This document shows positions 10,554-19,793 of a stretch of 64,000 nucleotides of DNA, piece by piece. Each line of letters opens with the position of its first letter. Within the stretch, counting starts at the first letter, position 1. Below the pieces are notes generated by a model. The model saw only the letters and a list, made by a program, of their open reading frames with translations, did no database searches and was not told the origin of the DNA. The stretch is from [Mycobacterium] vasticus (GTDB lineage Bacteria > Actinomycetota > Actinomycetes > Mycobacteriales > Mycobacteriaceae): assembly GCF_020181595.1 (NCBI RefSeq), contig NZ_CP084028.1:2700212-2764211 (forward strand), read 5' to 3'. Made by a program: the position numbers and the translations under genes.

Positions 10554-11132
10554 GTGGCGGGACCTACTGCGCGAGGCAGGCTGCTGGAAGCGGCACGGAT
10601 TCGCTTCGCCGCGAGCGGGACACTGGCCCCGACCCTGGAAGAGATCCGGCAGCAGGCCGGCGTCAGCGTGGGCGCCCTGTACCACCACTTTCCGGACAAG
10701 GCCGCACTGGCGGCCGCGGTGTACGCCCGGGTGATGGCCGACTACCAGGCCGGGTTCCTCGTGATGCTGCGCAGGCAGGCGACCGCCGAAGGAGGGATAC
10801 GCGGCGGCGTCGAGCACCATCTGCGCTGGGTTGCGGCACACCGCGGCGAGGCCGAACTGCTGCTGGGCGACCGGCTCGACAGCCCGGAACTGCGGGAATC
10901 CAACGCGGAGTTCTTCGGCGCGGTCCGGGACTGGTGGCGCCCCCACCAGGGCTATGGTGCGCTGCGGCCCCTGCAGACCTCGATCACCGCCGCGCTGTGG
11001 TTCGGACCGGCTCAGGAGTTCAGCCGGCACTGGCTGGCAGGCCACGCGGCGAAACTTCCACGCGGCGTCATCACCACCTTCGCCGACGCGGCGTGGGCGA
11101 CGTTGCGCGGCAAACCGGAGGAGGATCCATGA
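10554..11132 (+). CDS. TetR-family transcriptional regulator
   Basis: 192 aa. The N-terminal helix-turn-helix is clear (RLLEAARIRFA...TLEEIRQQAGVS, then VGALYHHFPDKAAL, residues about 8-55), followed by a helical ligand-binding domain of ordinary length. GTG at 10554-10556 was chosen because the conserved repressor fold begins right there. It overlaps the enoyl-CoA hydratase by 4 bp (ATGA), so the two are co-transcribed. Its ligand may be an acyl-CoA or fatty compound given the neighbour, but that is inference. Confidence 0.92.
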   Translation: MAGPTARGRLLEAARIRFAASGTLAPTLEEIRQQAGVSVGALYHHFPDKAALAAAVYARVMADYQAGFLVMLRRQATAEGGIRGGVEHHLRWVAAHRGEAELLLGDRLDSPELRESNAEFFGAVRDWWRPHQGYGALRPLQTSITAALWFGPAQEFSRHWLAGHAAKLPRGVITTFADAAWATLRGKPEEDP

Positions 11133-11971
11133 CCGAATCCCTATACAACCGATTGGTCGCCGAAGGCGACGCGCCGGACGCGCCGGTGCGGGTCCACGTG
11201 GAGCATCGTGGTGACCGGGCGGTGGTGACGTTGCACGAACCCAGCCGGCTCAACGTGCTGTCGGCGCCGCTGGTGCGCCAACTGCGGCGCGCGCTGATCG
11301 CCCTGGACGCCGACCCCGGCGTCCGCGCCGTGGTGCTGACCGGCGCCGATCCCGGATTCAGTGCCGGCGGCGACCTGAAGATGATGTCCGCGGTCACCGA
11401 GGGGCGAAATGACCCGGCACCGGAGGGCGTCGCCGACGTCTGGCGGTGGATTCGCCGCGAGTTCGGCGGTGTCGCGCGGCTCATCGCCGGATCGGACACC
11501 ATCTTCATCGCCGCACTCAACGGTGCCGCCGCGGGTGTCGGCCTCGCGTGGGCACTGACCTGCGATCTGACCATCGCCGGCGATCGTGCGGTGATCGTGC
11601 CCGCCTTCGGCCGCCTGGGCCTGCTTCCGGAGGTGGGCACCAGCTGGGCGTTGACCCGGCGGCTCGGCTACCAGGGCGCGTTGGCCTACTACCTGTGCGG
11701 CGAGCCGATCGATGCCCGCAGCGCGCAACAGCTCGGCCTGGTGCATGAAGTCGTCCCCCATGATCAGCTCGTGACGGCCGCCGACCAGTGGTGTTCGCGG
11801 GTAGCGGCGATGCCGTCGCACGCCACGGCCATGGTCAAACCGCTGCTGCGCGCGGCCGCCGACGCCGGCTGGAACGAGGCTCTAGCGCTGGAGGAGTTCG
11901 CCGAACCCGTCTGTTTCAGCACCGCCGCGTTCGCCGACAACGTGCGGACCATGCTGGCCGGGCAGCGCTAA
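11129..11971 (+). CDS. Enoyl-CoA hydratase/isomerase family protein
   Basis: 280 aa crotonase-fold protein. Oxyanion-hole strands are visible as GFSAGGDLKMM and LNGAAAGVGLA, followed by the F-x-x-L-G-L-L-P-E-V-G segment that carries a catalytic acidic residue. Members hydrate or isomerise acyl-CoA double bonds in fatty-acid or sterol breakdown; the exact substrate is not evident. The start overlaps the TetR stop (ATGA), with GGAGGAGG just upstream. Its stop is shared in a CTAA overlap with the convergent PGRS gene. Confidence 0.92.
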   Translation: MTESLYNRLVAEGDAPDAPVRVHVEHRGDRAVVTLHEPSRLNVLSAPLVRQLRRALIALDADPGVRAVVLTGADPGFSAGGDLKMMSAVTEGRNDPAPEGVADVWRWIRREFGGVARLIAGSDTIFIAALNGAAAGVGLAWALTCDLTIAGDRAVIVPAFGRLGLLPEVGTSWALTRRLGYQGALAYYLCGEPIDARSAQQLGLVHEVVPHDQLVTAADQWCSRVAAMPSHATAMVKPLLRAAADAGWNEALALEEFAEPVCFSTAAFADNVRTMLAGQR

Positions 11972-13479
11972 GCGGGCGCCCCCGGGGTGCCGCCGGCCCC
12001 ACCGGCGCCGCCGGTGCCGTCGACGTTGGGGCTGCCGGGCAGCCCCGAGCCACCGGTTACACCACCGGTTGCCCCGCCGTTGCCGCCGTTACCGCCGCTA
12101 CCGCCGACGCCGACACTTGCGGTACCGCCGTTGCCGCCGTCGCCACCCCGGCCACCGACGCTGCCCACCTGGTCGGCGGCCGCGCCGCCCTTGCCGCCGT
12201 TACCGCCGTCAGCGCCGACTCTGCCGCTGCCGCCGGCCCCACCGGCACCGCCGGCGCCGCCGTTACCGCCGGTCGCACCGGTGCCTCCGGCCCCGCCGTT
12301 GCCGCCGTCGCCGCCGGCACCTCCGGTGCCCATCGGGTTGGTCAGGCCGGCGCCGCCTGCGCCACCCGCGCCGCCATCACCGTCGTCTCCAGCCTTCCCC
12401 AAGGCGCCGACCCATCCGGCTTTGGCGCCCGCGGCTCCGGCACTTCCACCGTTACCACCGTCGCCGGCGTTGCCGCCCATCGGCTGGGAAGCCGTTCCGT
12501 CGCTGCCAGTCGCCCCGACCCCGCCAACACCGCCGGCACCACCGTTTCCGCTGGATCCCAGGAACCACCCGGCGTTGCCGCCGACGCCGCCGTTGCCGGC
12601 GTCGCCGCCGTTCAACGCGGTCACGAGATTTCCGTTGACACCCGCCCAGCCGGATCCGCCCTGACCACCGGTGCCGCCGAAGCCCCAACTGGCCAGCGCG
12701 TTGCCACCGGTGCCACCGTCGCCGCCGTCGTGCGCCACCAGGTTGGTGCCGTCGAAGGTGTCATGGAAGCCGGTGCCGCCCTGACCGCCGATGCCGCCGT
12801 CGCCGTAGAACAGGCCACCGTTGCCGCCCTGGCCACCATCAGCGGCCTCGATCACGGTGCCGTCGGCAGCGAGGTAGGCGGCGGCACCTTGGCCGCCCAT
12901 GCCTCCGTTGCCGAACAGTCCGGCGTCACCGCCGGCCCCGCCGATGCCACCGTTGACTCCGGCCACCCCGGCCACGCCGGTGCCGCCGTCGCCGAACAGG
13001 AAGCCGCCGTCACCGAGGTCGCCCAGGCCCAGCCAACCGAACAGCGAGGTGTTGGCGCCGGTGAAGTCGTCGACGCCGTCACCGATCAGGTCGCGACCGA
13101 ACATCAGCACCCACGGGGTGTTGATCAGATCGATCGTGAGCTGGTTACCGGCGTTGTGCAGCCAGTCCTCCACCATGCTGTGGATCGGCGTGTAGAACCA
13201 GTCCTGGTAGAGGTCGGCCCAGTCACCCGGTGAGAACGCATTGAAGTCGACCGAGCCGATGTCGAACGGTTCGGCGGCGGCGAGGCCGATCTCACCGGCG
13301 TCGAAGGTGGCCGGTTCCACAGCGGCGGGCTCGAAGGCGGCCGGATCAAACCAGGTGCCGGGGTCCAGGAAGTCGAAGTCCGCCTGCGCCGACGGTGCCA
13401 CCGCGAGTGGCGTCAACGCCAGGGCCAGTGCCGCGACGGCACCACCGAGCGCACGTCCCACACGATCAAGACGCTTCAT
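11968..13479 (-). CDS. Exported PGRS-like glycine-rich protein without PE domain
   Basis: 503 aa. Residues 1-33 are a Sec signal peptide (MKRLDR, Ala/Leu core, AQA cleavage site before Asp34). Residues 34-150 form a unique acidic/aromatic region with W-F and D-W pairs. From about 155 to the end runs a PGRS-type array of GG-A/N/D/T-GG units (GGNGG, GGAGGA, GDGG). PGRS arrays normally follow a PE domain; here a classical signal peptide takes its place. It lies 17 bp after the PE-PPE-domain hydrolase on the same strand, so the two form an operon. Function is unknown; a surface location is likely. The start has AAGAAAGG upstream. Confidence 0.85.
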   Translation of the reverse strand: MKRLDRVGRALGGAVAALALALTPLAVAPSAQADFDFLDPGTWFDPAAFEPAAVEPATFDAGEIGLAAAEPFDIGSVDFNAFSPGDWADLYQDWFYTPIHSMVEDWLHNAGNQLTIDLINTPWVLMFGRDLIGDGVDDFTGANTSLFGWLGLGDLGDGGFLFGDGGTGVAGVAGVNGGIGGAGGDAGLFGNGGMGGQGAAAYLAADGTVIEAADGGQGGNGGLFYGDGGIGGQGGTGFHDTFDGTNLVAHDGGDGGTGGNALASWGFGGTGGQGGSGWAGVNGNLVTALNGGDAGNGGVGGNAGWFLGSSGNGGAGGVGGVGATGSDGTASQPMGGNAGDGGNGGSAGAAGAKAGWVGALGKAGDDGDGGAGGAGGAGLTNPMGTGGAGGDGGNGGAGGTGATGGNGGAGGAGGAGGSGRVGADGGNGGKGGAAADQVGSVGGRGGDGGNGGTASVGVGGSGGNGGNGGATGGVTGGSGLPGSPNVDGTGGAGGAGGTPGAPA

Positions 13480-13496
13480 TGTCGAACGACCTTTCT

Positions 13497-14783
13497 TCAG
13501 GAGTCGAAGCCGAGGGCGTCGGCGATCGGGGACAGGTCGACGTTGGTGTCCAACGGAGCGTCCTGGGGGTCGGTGGCCATCGCCGGTGCGCCCCACCACG
13601 AACCGGTGTCCTGGACGTCGAAGAAGACGCGCTCCGCCGCGGCCCACAAGGTGGAGAACGGCTCCTCCGACAGGAATCCGCCCGGAATGTAGGTCTTCGG
13701 GTCAGCCAATTCCTTGAACGCGTCCTGAACGCCCTGGTTCCAGGCGTTGGCCAGGGCGGAGCTGATGTCCGACAGGCTGATGTTGCTGGGCAACAGGTTC
13801 CAGCTGATGGTGGTCGGCACGTTGGCGGGCCCCTGGTTCCAGCCTTCGGTCAGGCTGCCGTAGCCCAGGTTCACCAGGATGCGCATGCTCGGTTCCAGCA
13901 ACGCGGCCAGCGGGCTGCCCCAGGACGGGTTGAGCCGCAACAGATCCAGCAACGGCAGACTCTGGCTGGGGATCATGTAGTAGTTGGTCAGGCTGCTGGG
14001 GTCGGTGGTGTCCAGTTCGATCGCGTTCGCGATGTCACTGGGACTCAGTCCCAGATACCCGTTGTGCAGCAAGAGCATGCCGGCGAGGGCATTGAGTGTC
14101 GCCAGCAGGTTCAGCGGATACTTCGGAAAGTCGGCGAACCCGTCGTACTCCATCGTGTAGACGTCGGTGGCGAAGTAGTCCGGCGTGGGGTGGCCCAGGG
14201 TCAGCCCGGCCAGGAAGCTGACATCGCCGCCCGTCAAATTCAGCATCTCGACCAGGCCGCCGTTGGGATTGGCGGTATTGCCGACCAACACGAAGTGAAC
14301 GTCCTCGGCCGGCACACCTTGGTAGTGCAGCTGTTCCATGGTCATCGACGACATCGCCGAACTCTGCGAGTAGCCGAAGACGTACACCGGATTTTCGGCG
14401 TTCACTTGTCCGGTGGCAATCTCTTTGCTGATCGCATCGGCAAGTATCTGCGCCCCTTGGACCTCGGAGACATTTCCGGGAAAGTACAACTGCGGTGTGA
14501 AAAGCGATTGTGGCGTCCCGGTGAAACCGTGCGGCTGCAGATAAAACAGGTTGGCGGCGTTCACATAACCGTCCGACGGCAACGGAACACCGCTGCCGCC
14601 CATCACGAACGCGGTACCGCCCCCGGTCAGCTCCGCTGCCGAAGCCGATGCAGCGGACGCCGTTGGGGTCAAAGGCGAAGCGCGGAATACTCCGGCCGCG
14701 CCGGCAAGCACAGCTAAAGCAGTTACGCAGCTGAGCAATACGCGAACACGGCGCAGCGCAACCGCACCATCAATGACAGTCAT
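13497..14783 (-). CDS. Exported PE-PPE-domain serine hydrolase
   Basis: 428 aa. Signal peptide or anchor at 1-48 (VLLSCVTALAVLAGAAG core, then Ala/Ser-rich). An alpha/beta-hydrolase PE-PPE domain follows: TAFVMGGSGVPLPSDGYV at 58-74 and the nucleophile elbow GYSQSS with Ser139, a G-x-S-x-S version of the lipase motif. In M. tuberculosis such domains are fused to PE or PPE modules and act as esterases; here the domain stands alone behind a Sec-type signal. ATG at 14781-14783 is preceded by TTGGAAGG. First gene of an operon with the PGRS protein. The C-terminal region includes a Trp-Trp motif (GSWWGAP). Confidence 0.88.
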   Translation of the reverse strand: MTVIDGAVALRRVRVLLSCVTALAVLAGAAGVFRASPLTPTASAASASAAELTGGGTAFVMGGSGVPLPSDGYVNAANLFYLQPHGFTGTPQSLFTPQLYFPGNVSEVQGAQILADAISKEIATGQVNAENPVYVFGYSQSSAMSSMTMEQLHYQGVPAEDVHFVLVGNTANPNGGLVEMLNLTGGDVSFLAGLTLGHPTPDYFATDVYTMEYDGFADFPKYPLNLLATLNALAGMLLLHNGYLGLSPSDIANAIELDTTDPSSLTNYYMIPSQSLPLLDLLRLNPSWGSPLAALLEPSMRILVNLGYGSLTEGWNQGPANVPTTISWNLLPSNISLSDISSALANAWNQGVQDAFKELADPKTYIPGGFLSEEPFSTLWAAAERVFFDVQDTGSWWGAPAMATDPQDAPLDTNVDLSPIADALGFDS

Positions 14784-15007
14784 CGCAGCCACGCCTTCCA
14801 AGAGAACTGCTAACGGCGGATCTGCGACCGAACCGTTATTCAATCGAAATTGAACCACCCACAACAGTTTTAGTCAGTCGTTCTACCAAAAGGCAACCAA
14901 GCTGACATAACCCGATGCTGCCGGACATCGTGATAATTCCGCGATGCCCCCGCCTCATCCCTCGCCCGCGTCCGGATGCCGCACCGTGCCCGCGTAAGGT
15001 GCTCGGC
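14784..15007. promoter_or_regulatory. Divergent promoter region between hydrolase and SDR
   Basis: 224 bp separating two divergently read genes. It must hold both promoters. It is relatively AT-rich around 14830-14910. No clear -35/-10 pair or operator symmetry stood out. Confidence 0.35.
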
Positions 15008-15784
15008 GTGGATATCAACGGAGCGAGCGCGATCGTCACCGGTGGCGCGTCAGGAATCGGTGCGGCAACTGCGCGTCAGTTGGCCGCCAAGGGGGCCCGG
15101 GTCGTCGTTGCCGACCTGCAGGCGGACAAGGGTGAGGCGCTGGCCCACGAGATCGGCGGAGTGTACGTGCCCGTCGACGTGACCAACACCGACCAGATCA
15201 TCGACGCCGTCAACACGGCCGCCGACCTCGGCCCGCTGCGGGCACTGGTGAACTCAGCCGGCGTCGGCTGGGCTCAGCGCACCATCGGCAAGGACGGCGA
15301 GTTCGAGTCGGCGCACAAGCTGGACCTCTACAAGAAGGTCATCGACATCAACCTGGTCGGCACCTTCGACTGCATCCGGATCGCGGCCACCGCGATGAGC
15401 CGCAACGAGCTCACCGATACCGGCGAACGCGGTGCGATCGTCAACATGACCAGCGTCGCGGCGTTCGACGGCCAGATCGGCCAGGCCGCCTACTCGTCGT
15501 CCAAGGGCGGCGTCGTGGGCCTGACCCTGCCGGTGGCCCGGGACCTGTCGGCGGTCGGCATCCGCGTGAACACCGTCGCGCCCGGCCTGATCGACACCCC
15601 GATCTACGGGGAAGGCGAAGCCTCCGAAGCGTTTAAGGCCAAGCTCGGTCAGTCCGTGCTGTTCCCGCACCGGCTGGGCAAGCCCGACGAACTGGCGTCC
15701 ATGGTGATCGAGTTGATCACCAACTCCTACATGAACGCCGAAGTCGTCCGCGTGGACGGCGGCATCCGGATGCCACCCAAGTAG
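15008..15784 (+). CDS. SDR-family dehydrogenase (3-hydroxyacyl-CoA dehydrogenase type 2-like)
   Basis: 258 aa classical short-chain dehydrogenase. Cofactor motif TGGASGIG near the N-terminus, Asp at the end of the second strand (VVADLQ) suggesting NAD, NSAG, catalytic Ser in [10 protein letters not shown] and YSSSKGG with the Tyr/Lys pair. The sequence resembles the type II 3-hydroxyacyl-CoA dehydrogenase group (like Rv1144), which acts on branched acyl-CoAs or sterols. I chose GTG at 15008 (AAGGTG upstream) because the fold begins three residues later; longer in-frame starts add an Arg/Pro-rich stretch. A perfect hairpin follows the stop. Confidence 0.9.
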   Translation: MDINGASAIVTGGASGIGAATARQLAAKGARVVVADLQADKGEALAHEIGGVYVPVDVTNTDQIIDAVNTAADLGPLRALVNSAGVGWAQRTIGKDGEFESAHKLDLYKKVIDINLVGTFDCIRIAATAMSRNELTDTGERGAIVNMTSVAAFDGQIGQAAYSSSKGGVVGLTLPVARDLSAVGIRVNTVAPGLIDTPIYGEGEASEAFKAKLGQSVLFPHRLGKPDELASMVIELITNSYMNAEVVRVDGGIRMPPK

Positions 15785-15795
15785 TTTTCGTCCCG

Positions 15796-15828
15796 AAGCG
15801 GCAGGCTCCCAGTCGGGGCCTGCCGCTT
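15796..15828. terminator. Bidirectional terminator hairpin
   Basis: AAGCGGCAGGC (15796-15806) and GCCTGCCGCTT (15818-15828) form a perfect 11-bp stem with an 11-nt loop. It sits between the stop of the rightward SDR gene and the stop of the leftward small membrane gene. No long T run follows, which is common for mycobacterial terminators. Confidence 0.8.
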
Positions 15829-16203
15829 TCAGTCTGCCGACCGCCGCGTCGCTCCCCACAGCCCAACGCCGATGCCGAGGATCGCTCCACCGAGGCCGAC
15901 CATCTGCTGTCCGCGCTTGAGATCGGCGTGCACGCTGATCCCGCCCAGCAGGTCGGCCGCGTCGGCACCACCGGATGCCAGGAACCAGCCGCGCGTGTCG
16001 CTGCCGCGCAACGCCGCATTCACCAGTAGCCCGCCGATCAGAGCGTCGCGGTATCCCATCGAACGAAGCAGCAGGCGCGCGGAAGGCCCGGGATCGTCCG
16101 GCTCTCCCCACAACCGATTCGCCCGAAGGGGATCGACCAGAAAGGAGATCCCGGACGCCAACCGGATGCTGCCGGCGACCAGCGCGGCACGGTCTTTGAT
16201 CAT
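15829..16203 (-). CDS. Small integral membrane protein (DUF4267-like)
   Basis: 124 aa with about four short hydrophobic segments, including GSIRLASGISFLVDP near the N-terminus, a central segment around ALIGGLLVNAAL and a C-terminal GLGGAILGIGVGLWG. The motif RLWGEPDD and the RSMGYRDALIG pattern recall the DUF4267 group of small membrane proteins. Function is not known. It is a single gene facing the SDR, with a shared terminator in between. Confidence 0.7.
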   Translation of the reverse strand: MIKDRAALVAGSIRLASGISFLVDPLRANRLWGEPDDPGPSARLLLRSMGYRDALIGGLLVNAALRGSDTRGWFLASGGADAADLLGGISVHADLKRGQQMVGLGGAILGIGVGLWGATRRSAD

Positions 16204-16239
16204 GGACCGCAGCCTAGGACCCGACGGCTGCGCTCGAAC

Positions 16240-16959
16240 CTACTTCCAGGCGAATACCGGTTGCTCCAACTCATCGACGCGGTCACCTCGGCCCTCCAGG
16301 CACAACCATCGCAGTTGCAGAAGCACCGCCCCGGTCGGCGCGTGGATGAGGTCATTGCCCAACGGGATCTGTACGACCGGACGTGGGCTCTCCGGAATGC
16401 TGACGAAGCGCGGCGAATCATCGCGTTGCAGCTGATGTAGCCCCACCCGGTAGACCGCCACCACCTCAGCCGCGGCGGGGCGGAGATCAAGCCGCCCTCC
16501 GCCCCAGATCACCACCGGCGTGATGACGTATCCGGAGCGAGTCGGATAGTCGTCCAGTACGCCGAGTACAGCCGAGTCGGACAGCCGGATGCCGACCTCC
16601 TCATCCAACTCACGCAGGGCCGCCTCGACCGCGGTTTCGCCGGGATCCAGGCGGCCACCGGGCAGCGCCCACTGAGCGGCATGCGAAGTGAGACGAGAGG
16701 CTCTGCGGCACAAGAGGAAGGCAGCACCCCCGGACACATCGATCATCCGGCCGTCCAGACCCGCCTCCGGCATGGGCCGCCCGGCGATCCAGTCGTCCAC
16801 GGGCGCGGGGTCGACTCGGTCTTCGGCCACTTCGGAGTCGACGATCACCACTGCGACGGCTGCCTGCCGCTTCGATGGGTCGGTCACGGCGCGGCGGTCG
16901 TGCCCGGCCAGGTGGGCCCGGATCCGTTCCCGCAGCGTCTCGTCATAGCTGATCGTCAC
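16240..16959 (-). CDS. Nudix hydrolase
   Basis: 239 aa. A complete Nudix box G-x5-E-x7-RE-L-x-EE-x-G lies at 102-124 (GGRLDPGE...RELDEEVG). The residues just before it (SRLTSHAAQWALPGG) resemble the NuBI region of coenzyme A pyrophosphatases, so it may hydrolyse CoA or another nucleoside diphosphate derivative. Stand-alone gene between the small membrane protein and the GntR regulator. Confidence 0.88.
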   Translation of the reverse strand: MTISYDETLRERIRAHLAGHDRRAVTDPSKRQAAVAVVIVDSEVAEDRVDPAPVDDWIAGRPMPEAGLDGRMIDVSGGAAFLLCRRASRLTSHAAQWALPGGRLDPGETAVEAALRELDEEVGIRLSDSAVLGVLDDYPTRSGYVITPVVIWGGGRLDLRPAAAEVVAVYRVGLHQLQRDDSPRFVSIPESPRPVVQIPLGNDLIHAPTGAVLLQLRWLCLEGRGDRVDELEQPVFAWK

Positions 16960-17014
16960 CGCTTGACCATAGGCGCCGTGGCGAGAATGATCCCGGCACT
17001 TGACGATCCGGCGA

Positions 17015-17644
17015 CTATTCGAAGTCGCTGCCGTGGGACTGATGTTCGCGAAGCCGGGTTGAGAAGGTCGTCCAGTCGCCGGCCGCGGCGTCGGTGAGCA
17101 GGCTCCGATGTTCGGTCAGCACGAGGTCTGGCTGCCCGCGGATCGTTGAGTTGCGCACGATCGAGAGATGCTGGCGGTCCTGAAGGCGGTCGTAGAAGGC
17201 CAGCATCGTGGTGTTGTCGGCCAACTCCACGAAGGCTCGATGAAACTGCAGCGACAGCGTCGCGAAGCCTGGAAAATCACCCGCCCGCAGTGCCTTCTCC
17301 TGGTCCTCGACGTTCTTCAACAGCCTGGTCCCCAGTTCGCGGCGAGCCACCGGACCACCGATCTGCACCCCGGCGCACTCGAAGGCGTGCCGCACCTGTG
17401 CGGACTCACGGATCTCGGCGGCGGTCAGTTCTCGTACCAGGGCGCCGCGTTTGGGATAGATCCGCACCAGCCCCTCGTCCTGCAGACGCCCCAACGCGGC
17501 GCGCACCGGGGTGCGACTCATCGACATCGACGCCGCCAGGACCGACTCACTCAGCATGGAGCCGACAGTGAACTCCCCACTGAGGATGCCGGCCCGGATC
17601 ACGGAGTGCGCGCGCTGCGCGGCGTTGGATGTCGCCTCACCCAT
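17015..17644 (-). CDS. GntR-family transcriptional regulator (FadR/VanR type)
   Basis: 209 aa from ATG 17642-17644. The winged helix ([14 protein letters not shown]...[30 protein letters not shown]) occupies about 10-70. The rest is an all-helical FCD ligand domain of the VanR/FadR subgroup, which usually binds carboxylic acids. A GTG at 17671 would add nine residues but lacks a ribosome-binding site, whereas ACAGGGG precedes the ATG. It is divergent from a methyltransferase/oxygenase operon across a gap with an inverted repeat, so it probably represses or activates that operon and itself. Confidence 0.9.
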   Translation of the reverse strand: MGEATSNAAQRAHSVIRAGILSGEFTVGSMLSESVLAASMSMSRTPVRAALGRLQDEGLVRIYPKRGALVRELTAAEIRESAQVRHAFECAGVQIGGPVARRELGTRLLKNVEDQEKALRAGDFPGFATLSLQFHRAFVELADNTTMLAFYDRLQDRQHLSIVRNSTIRGQPDLVLTEHRSLLTDAAAGDWTTFSTRLREHQSHGSDFE

Positions 17645-17673
17645 GCGCACCCCTGTCTCTCGAAAGTCCACTC

Positions 17674-17690
17674 GGATACAACTAGTATCC
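17674..17690. promoter_or_regulatory. Inverted repeat, candidate GntR operator
   Basis: GGATAC (17674-17679), spacer AACTA, GTATCC (17685-17690): a perfect 6-bp inverted repeat in the gap between the gntR gene and the divergent methyltransferase. It overlaps CTAGTATCCTAG, which carries CTAG at both ends. The size and location suit a GntR dimer; no binding is shown. Confidence 0.55.
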
Positions 17691-17737
17691 TAGATGACGC
17701 GTCTGATATCCAGACCGGATCCGAGACGAGGTGCGCG

Positions 17738-18805
17738 ATGACAACGCCGACAGCGGACACAGCGGCATTCGCCGACCGAATCACCGCGACGCTGGACTCC
17801 GCCAGCCTCGCGCTGCTGCTGAGCATCGGACATCAAACCGGACTGTTCGACACGATGGCCGACCTGGCGGCACCGGCGACCAGTGCTCAGATCGCCGCAG
17901 CCGCAAGACTCAACGAACGTTACGTCCGCGAATGGCTGGGCGGCACGACTGTGGCCGGCGTCGTTGACTACGACCCCGAGACGCAGACCTATAGACTGCC
18001 CGAGCACCATGCCGCAGCGCTGACCCGCGCAGCCGGTTCGGCGAATCTGGCCCGCGTCGCGCAGTACATCCCACTGCTGGGCGAGGTCGAGCAGAAGGTA
18101 CTGGCCTGCTTCCACGCCGGCGGGGGCCTGGACTACAGCGAATACCCCCGGTTTCACACCGTGATGGCCGAACGCAGCGGCGAGGTGTTCGACACAGCGC
18201 TGGTCGATGTCGTGTTGCCGTTGGTCGACGGATTACCGCAGCGCCTGCACTCGGGCCTGGAGGTCGCCGACTTCGGTTGCGGCAGTGGGCATGCCGTGAA
18301 CGTGATGGCACAGGCCTTCCCCCACAGCCGGTTCACCGGCATCGACTTCTCCGCCGAGGGGATCGAGCGGGCGACACGCGAAGCGGGTCAGCGGGGACTG
18401 GCGAACGCCACCTTTGAAAGCCACGACCTGACCACATTCGACCGGCCCGATGCCTACGACGTCGTCACGGCGTTCGACGCCATTCACGATCAGGCCCAGC
18501 CCGCGCGGGTGCTGGAGAACATCTACCGGTCGCTGCGGCCCGGCGGCACCTTCCTGATGGCCGACGCCAAGGCGTCAAGTCGGTTGGAGGACAACGTCGG
18601 TGTCCCCACGAATACCTACCGTTACACAGTCTCGCTGATGCACTGCATGCCGGTCTCGCTGGCGTTGAACGGTGCCGGCCTGGGCACCATGTGGGGGCGT
18701 CAGCTCGCGATGTCGATGCTTGCCGACGCGGGTTTCACCGAGATCGAGTTCACCGAATCCGATGCGGACCCGTCGAACTACTACTACCTCGCCACCAAGG
18801 GCTGA
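17738..18805 (+). CDS. SAM-dependent methyltransferase with N-terminal winged helix
   Basis: 355 aa. The first 90 residues form a dimerisation/winged-helix region ([15 protein letters not shown], then NERYVREWL and a beta wing). The class I methyltransferase core starts with VADFGCGSG (176-184), followed by GIDFS and a conserved acidic strand; [10 protein letters not shown] and FDAIHDQ are further SAM-pocket motifs. The overall plan resembles Rv2258c of M. tuberculosis. The substrate is unknown, probably a small molecule. ATG at 17738 has ACGAGGTG upstream. The oxygenase gene begins 3 bp after its stop. Confidence 0.9.
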   Translation: MTTPTADTAAFADRITATLDSASLALLLSIGHQTGLFDTMADLAAPATSAQIAAAARLNERYVREWLGGTTVAGVVDYDPETQTYRLPEHHAAALTRAAGSANLARVAQYIPLLGEVEQKVLACFHAGGGLDYSEYPRFHTVMAERSGEVFDTALVDVVLPLVDGLPQRLHSGLEVADFGCGSGHAVNVMAQAFPHSRFTGIDFSAEGIERATREAGQRGLANATFESHDLTTFDRPDAYDVVTAFDAIHDQAQPARVLENIYRSLRPGGTFLMADAKASSRLEDNVGVPTNTYRYTVSLMHCMPVSLALNGAGLGTMWGRQLAMSMLADAGFTEIEFTESDADPSNYYYLATKG

Positions 18806-18808
18806 TCC

Positions 18809-19786
18809 GTGCTGCCGGTCGTAAACCTCACCCTGCTCGACGATGCCGAAGAACGTATCCGGCTTCGCGAGATCACCCACACCAGCGGGTTCTTCTATCT
18901 CGTTGGCCACGGGGTGTCGTCGGAGCTGATCCGTGCGCTGCATGCCGTGGCGCAGGAATTCTTTGCCCGGCCGCCCGAGGACAAGCTGGCGATCGAGCTC
19001 TCCCGCAGTCCGCATTTTCGCGGCTATTCCCGGGTCGGCGGTGAGTTGACCAACGGCGAGGTGGACTGGCGTGAACAGATCGACTTCGGTCCCGAACTGG
19101 AACCCGTTGCCGATCCTGCTGGGCCGCAATGGCTACGCGGCCCCAATCAGTGGCCGAGGGCCCTTCCCGGGATGGCCGGACTCATCGGTGAGTTTCAGAG
19201 CGAGATGGACCGGGTCGCGCTGGAGTTGTTGCGCGGCTGGGCAACATCACTCGGGTCGCCGTCGGACGTCTTCGACAGTGCATTCGGCACAGAGCCGGCA
19301 TCCCTGATGAAGCTGATCCACTACCCGCAGCGGCCCGCCGGTGCCGCCGGGGACCAGGGCGTCGGCGCCCACAAGGATCCCGGGGTGCTGACACTGCTCT
19401 GCCTGCAAGAGCATTCGACGGGGCTGCAGGTGCAGGCGCTGGGCGGGCAGTGGATCGACGCCGCGCCCATGGCAGATGCGTTCATCGTGAATATCGGTGA
19501 GCTGCTTGAGGTTTCCAGCCGCGGCTATCTGCGCGCCACGCCGCATCGCGTGCTGACACCCGCAGCTGCCCCCTCACGCATCTCGATCCCGTACTTCTTC
19601 GGTCCGGCGCTGGGCGGCGTCGTACCCACTCTGGAACTACCGGCGGACCTCGCCGCGAAAACCCGCCCGATCAGCCACGACGCCGGCAATCAACTCCACA
19701 GCACCTACGGCGAGAATATGTGGAAAGCCAAGGCACGCGCCCACCCCGACGTGTTCGCGCGGTGGCACGGCGGTGAGGCCTGCTAG
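18809..19786 (+). CDS. 2-oxoglutarate/Fe(II)-dependent oxygenase (isopenicillin N synthase-like)
   Basis: 325 aa. The double-stranded beta-helix core has the iron ligands His188, Asp190 (GAHKDPG) and His246 (ATPHRV), and the co-substrate pair Arg257-x-Ser259 (SRIS). The N-terminal region contains GFFYLVGHGV, typical of the isopenicillin N synthase/flavonoid oxygenase group. It uses O2 and, in most members, 2-oxoglutarate to hydroxylate or desaturate a small molecule. GTG start at 18809, 3 bp after the methyltransferase stop, so the two enzymes likely act on the same compound. Confidence 0.9.
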   Translation: MLPVVNLTLLDDAEERIRLREITHTSGFFYLVGHGVSSELIRALHAVAQEFFARPPEDKLAIELSRSPHFRGYSRVGGELTNGEVDWREQIDFGPELEPVADPAGPQWLRGPNQWPRALPGMAGLIGEFQSEMDRVALELLRGWATSLGSPSDVFDSAFGTEPASLMKLIHYPQRPAGAAGDQGVGAHKDPGVLTLLCLQEHSTGLQVQALGGQWIDAAPMADAFIVNIGELLEVSSRGYLRATPHRVLTPAAAPSRISIPYFFGPALGGVVPTLELPADLAAKTRPISHDAGNQLHSTYGENMWKAKARAHPDVFARWHGGEAC

Positions 19787-19793
19787 CTGCCTG

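Noticed and set aside
10458..11045. N-terminal extension of the FAD oxidoreductase to 11045
   Set aside because: The added 196 residues are antisense to the TetR gene; the Rossmann motif belongs at the protein start.
11987..12664. Proline-rich plus-strand frame opposite the PGRS array
   Set aside because: The Pro/Leu repeats are the complement of the GGxGG codons; the leftward frame has a signal peptide and a sensible start.
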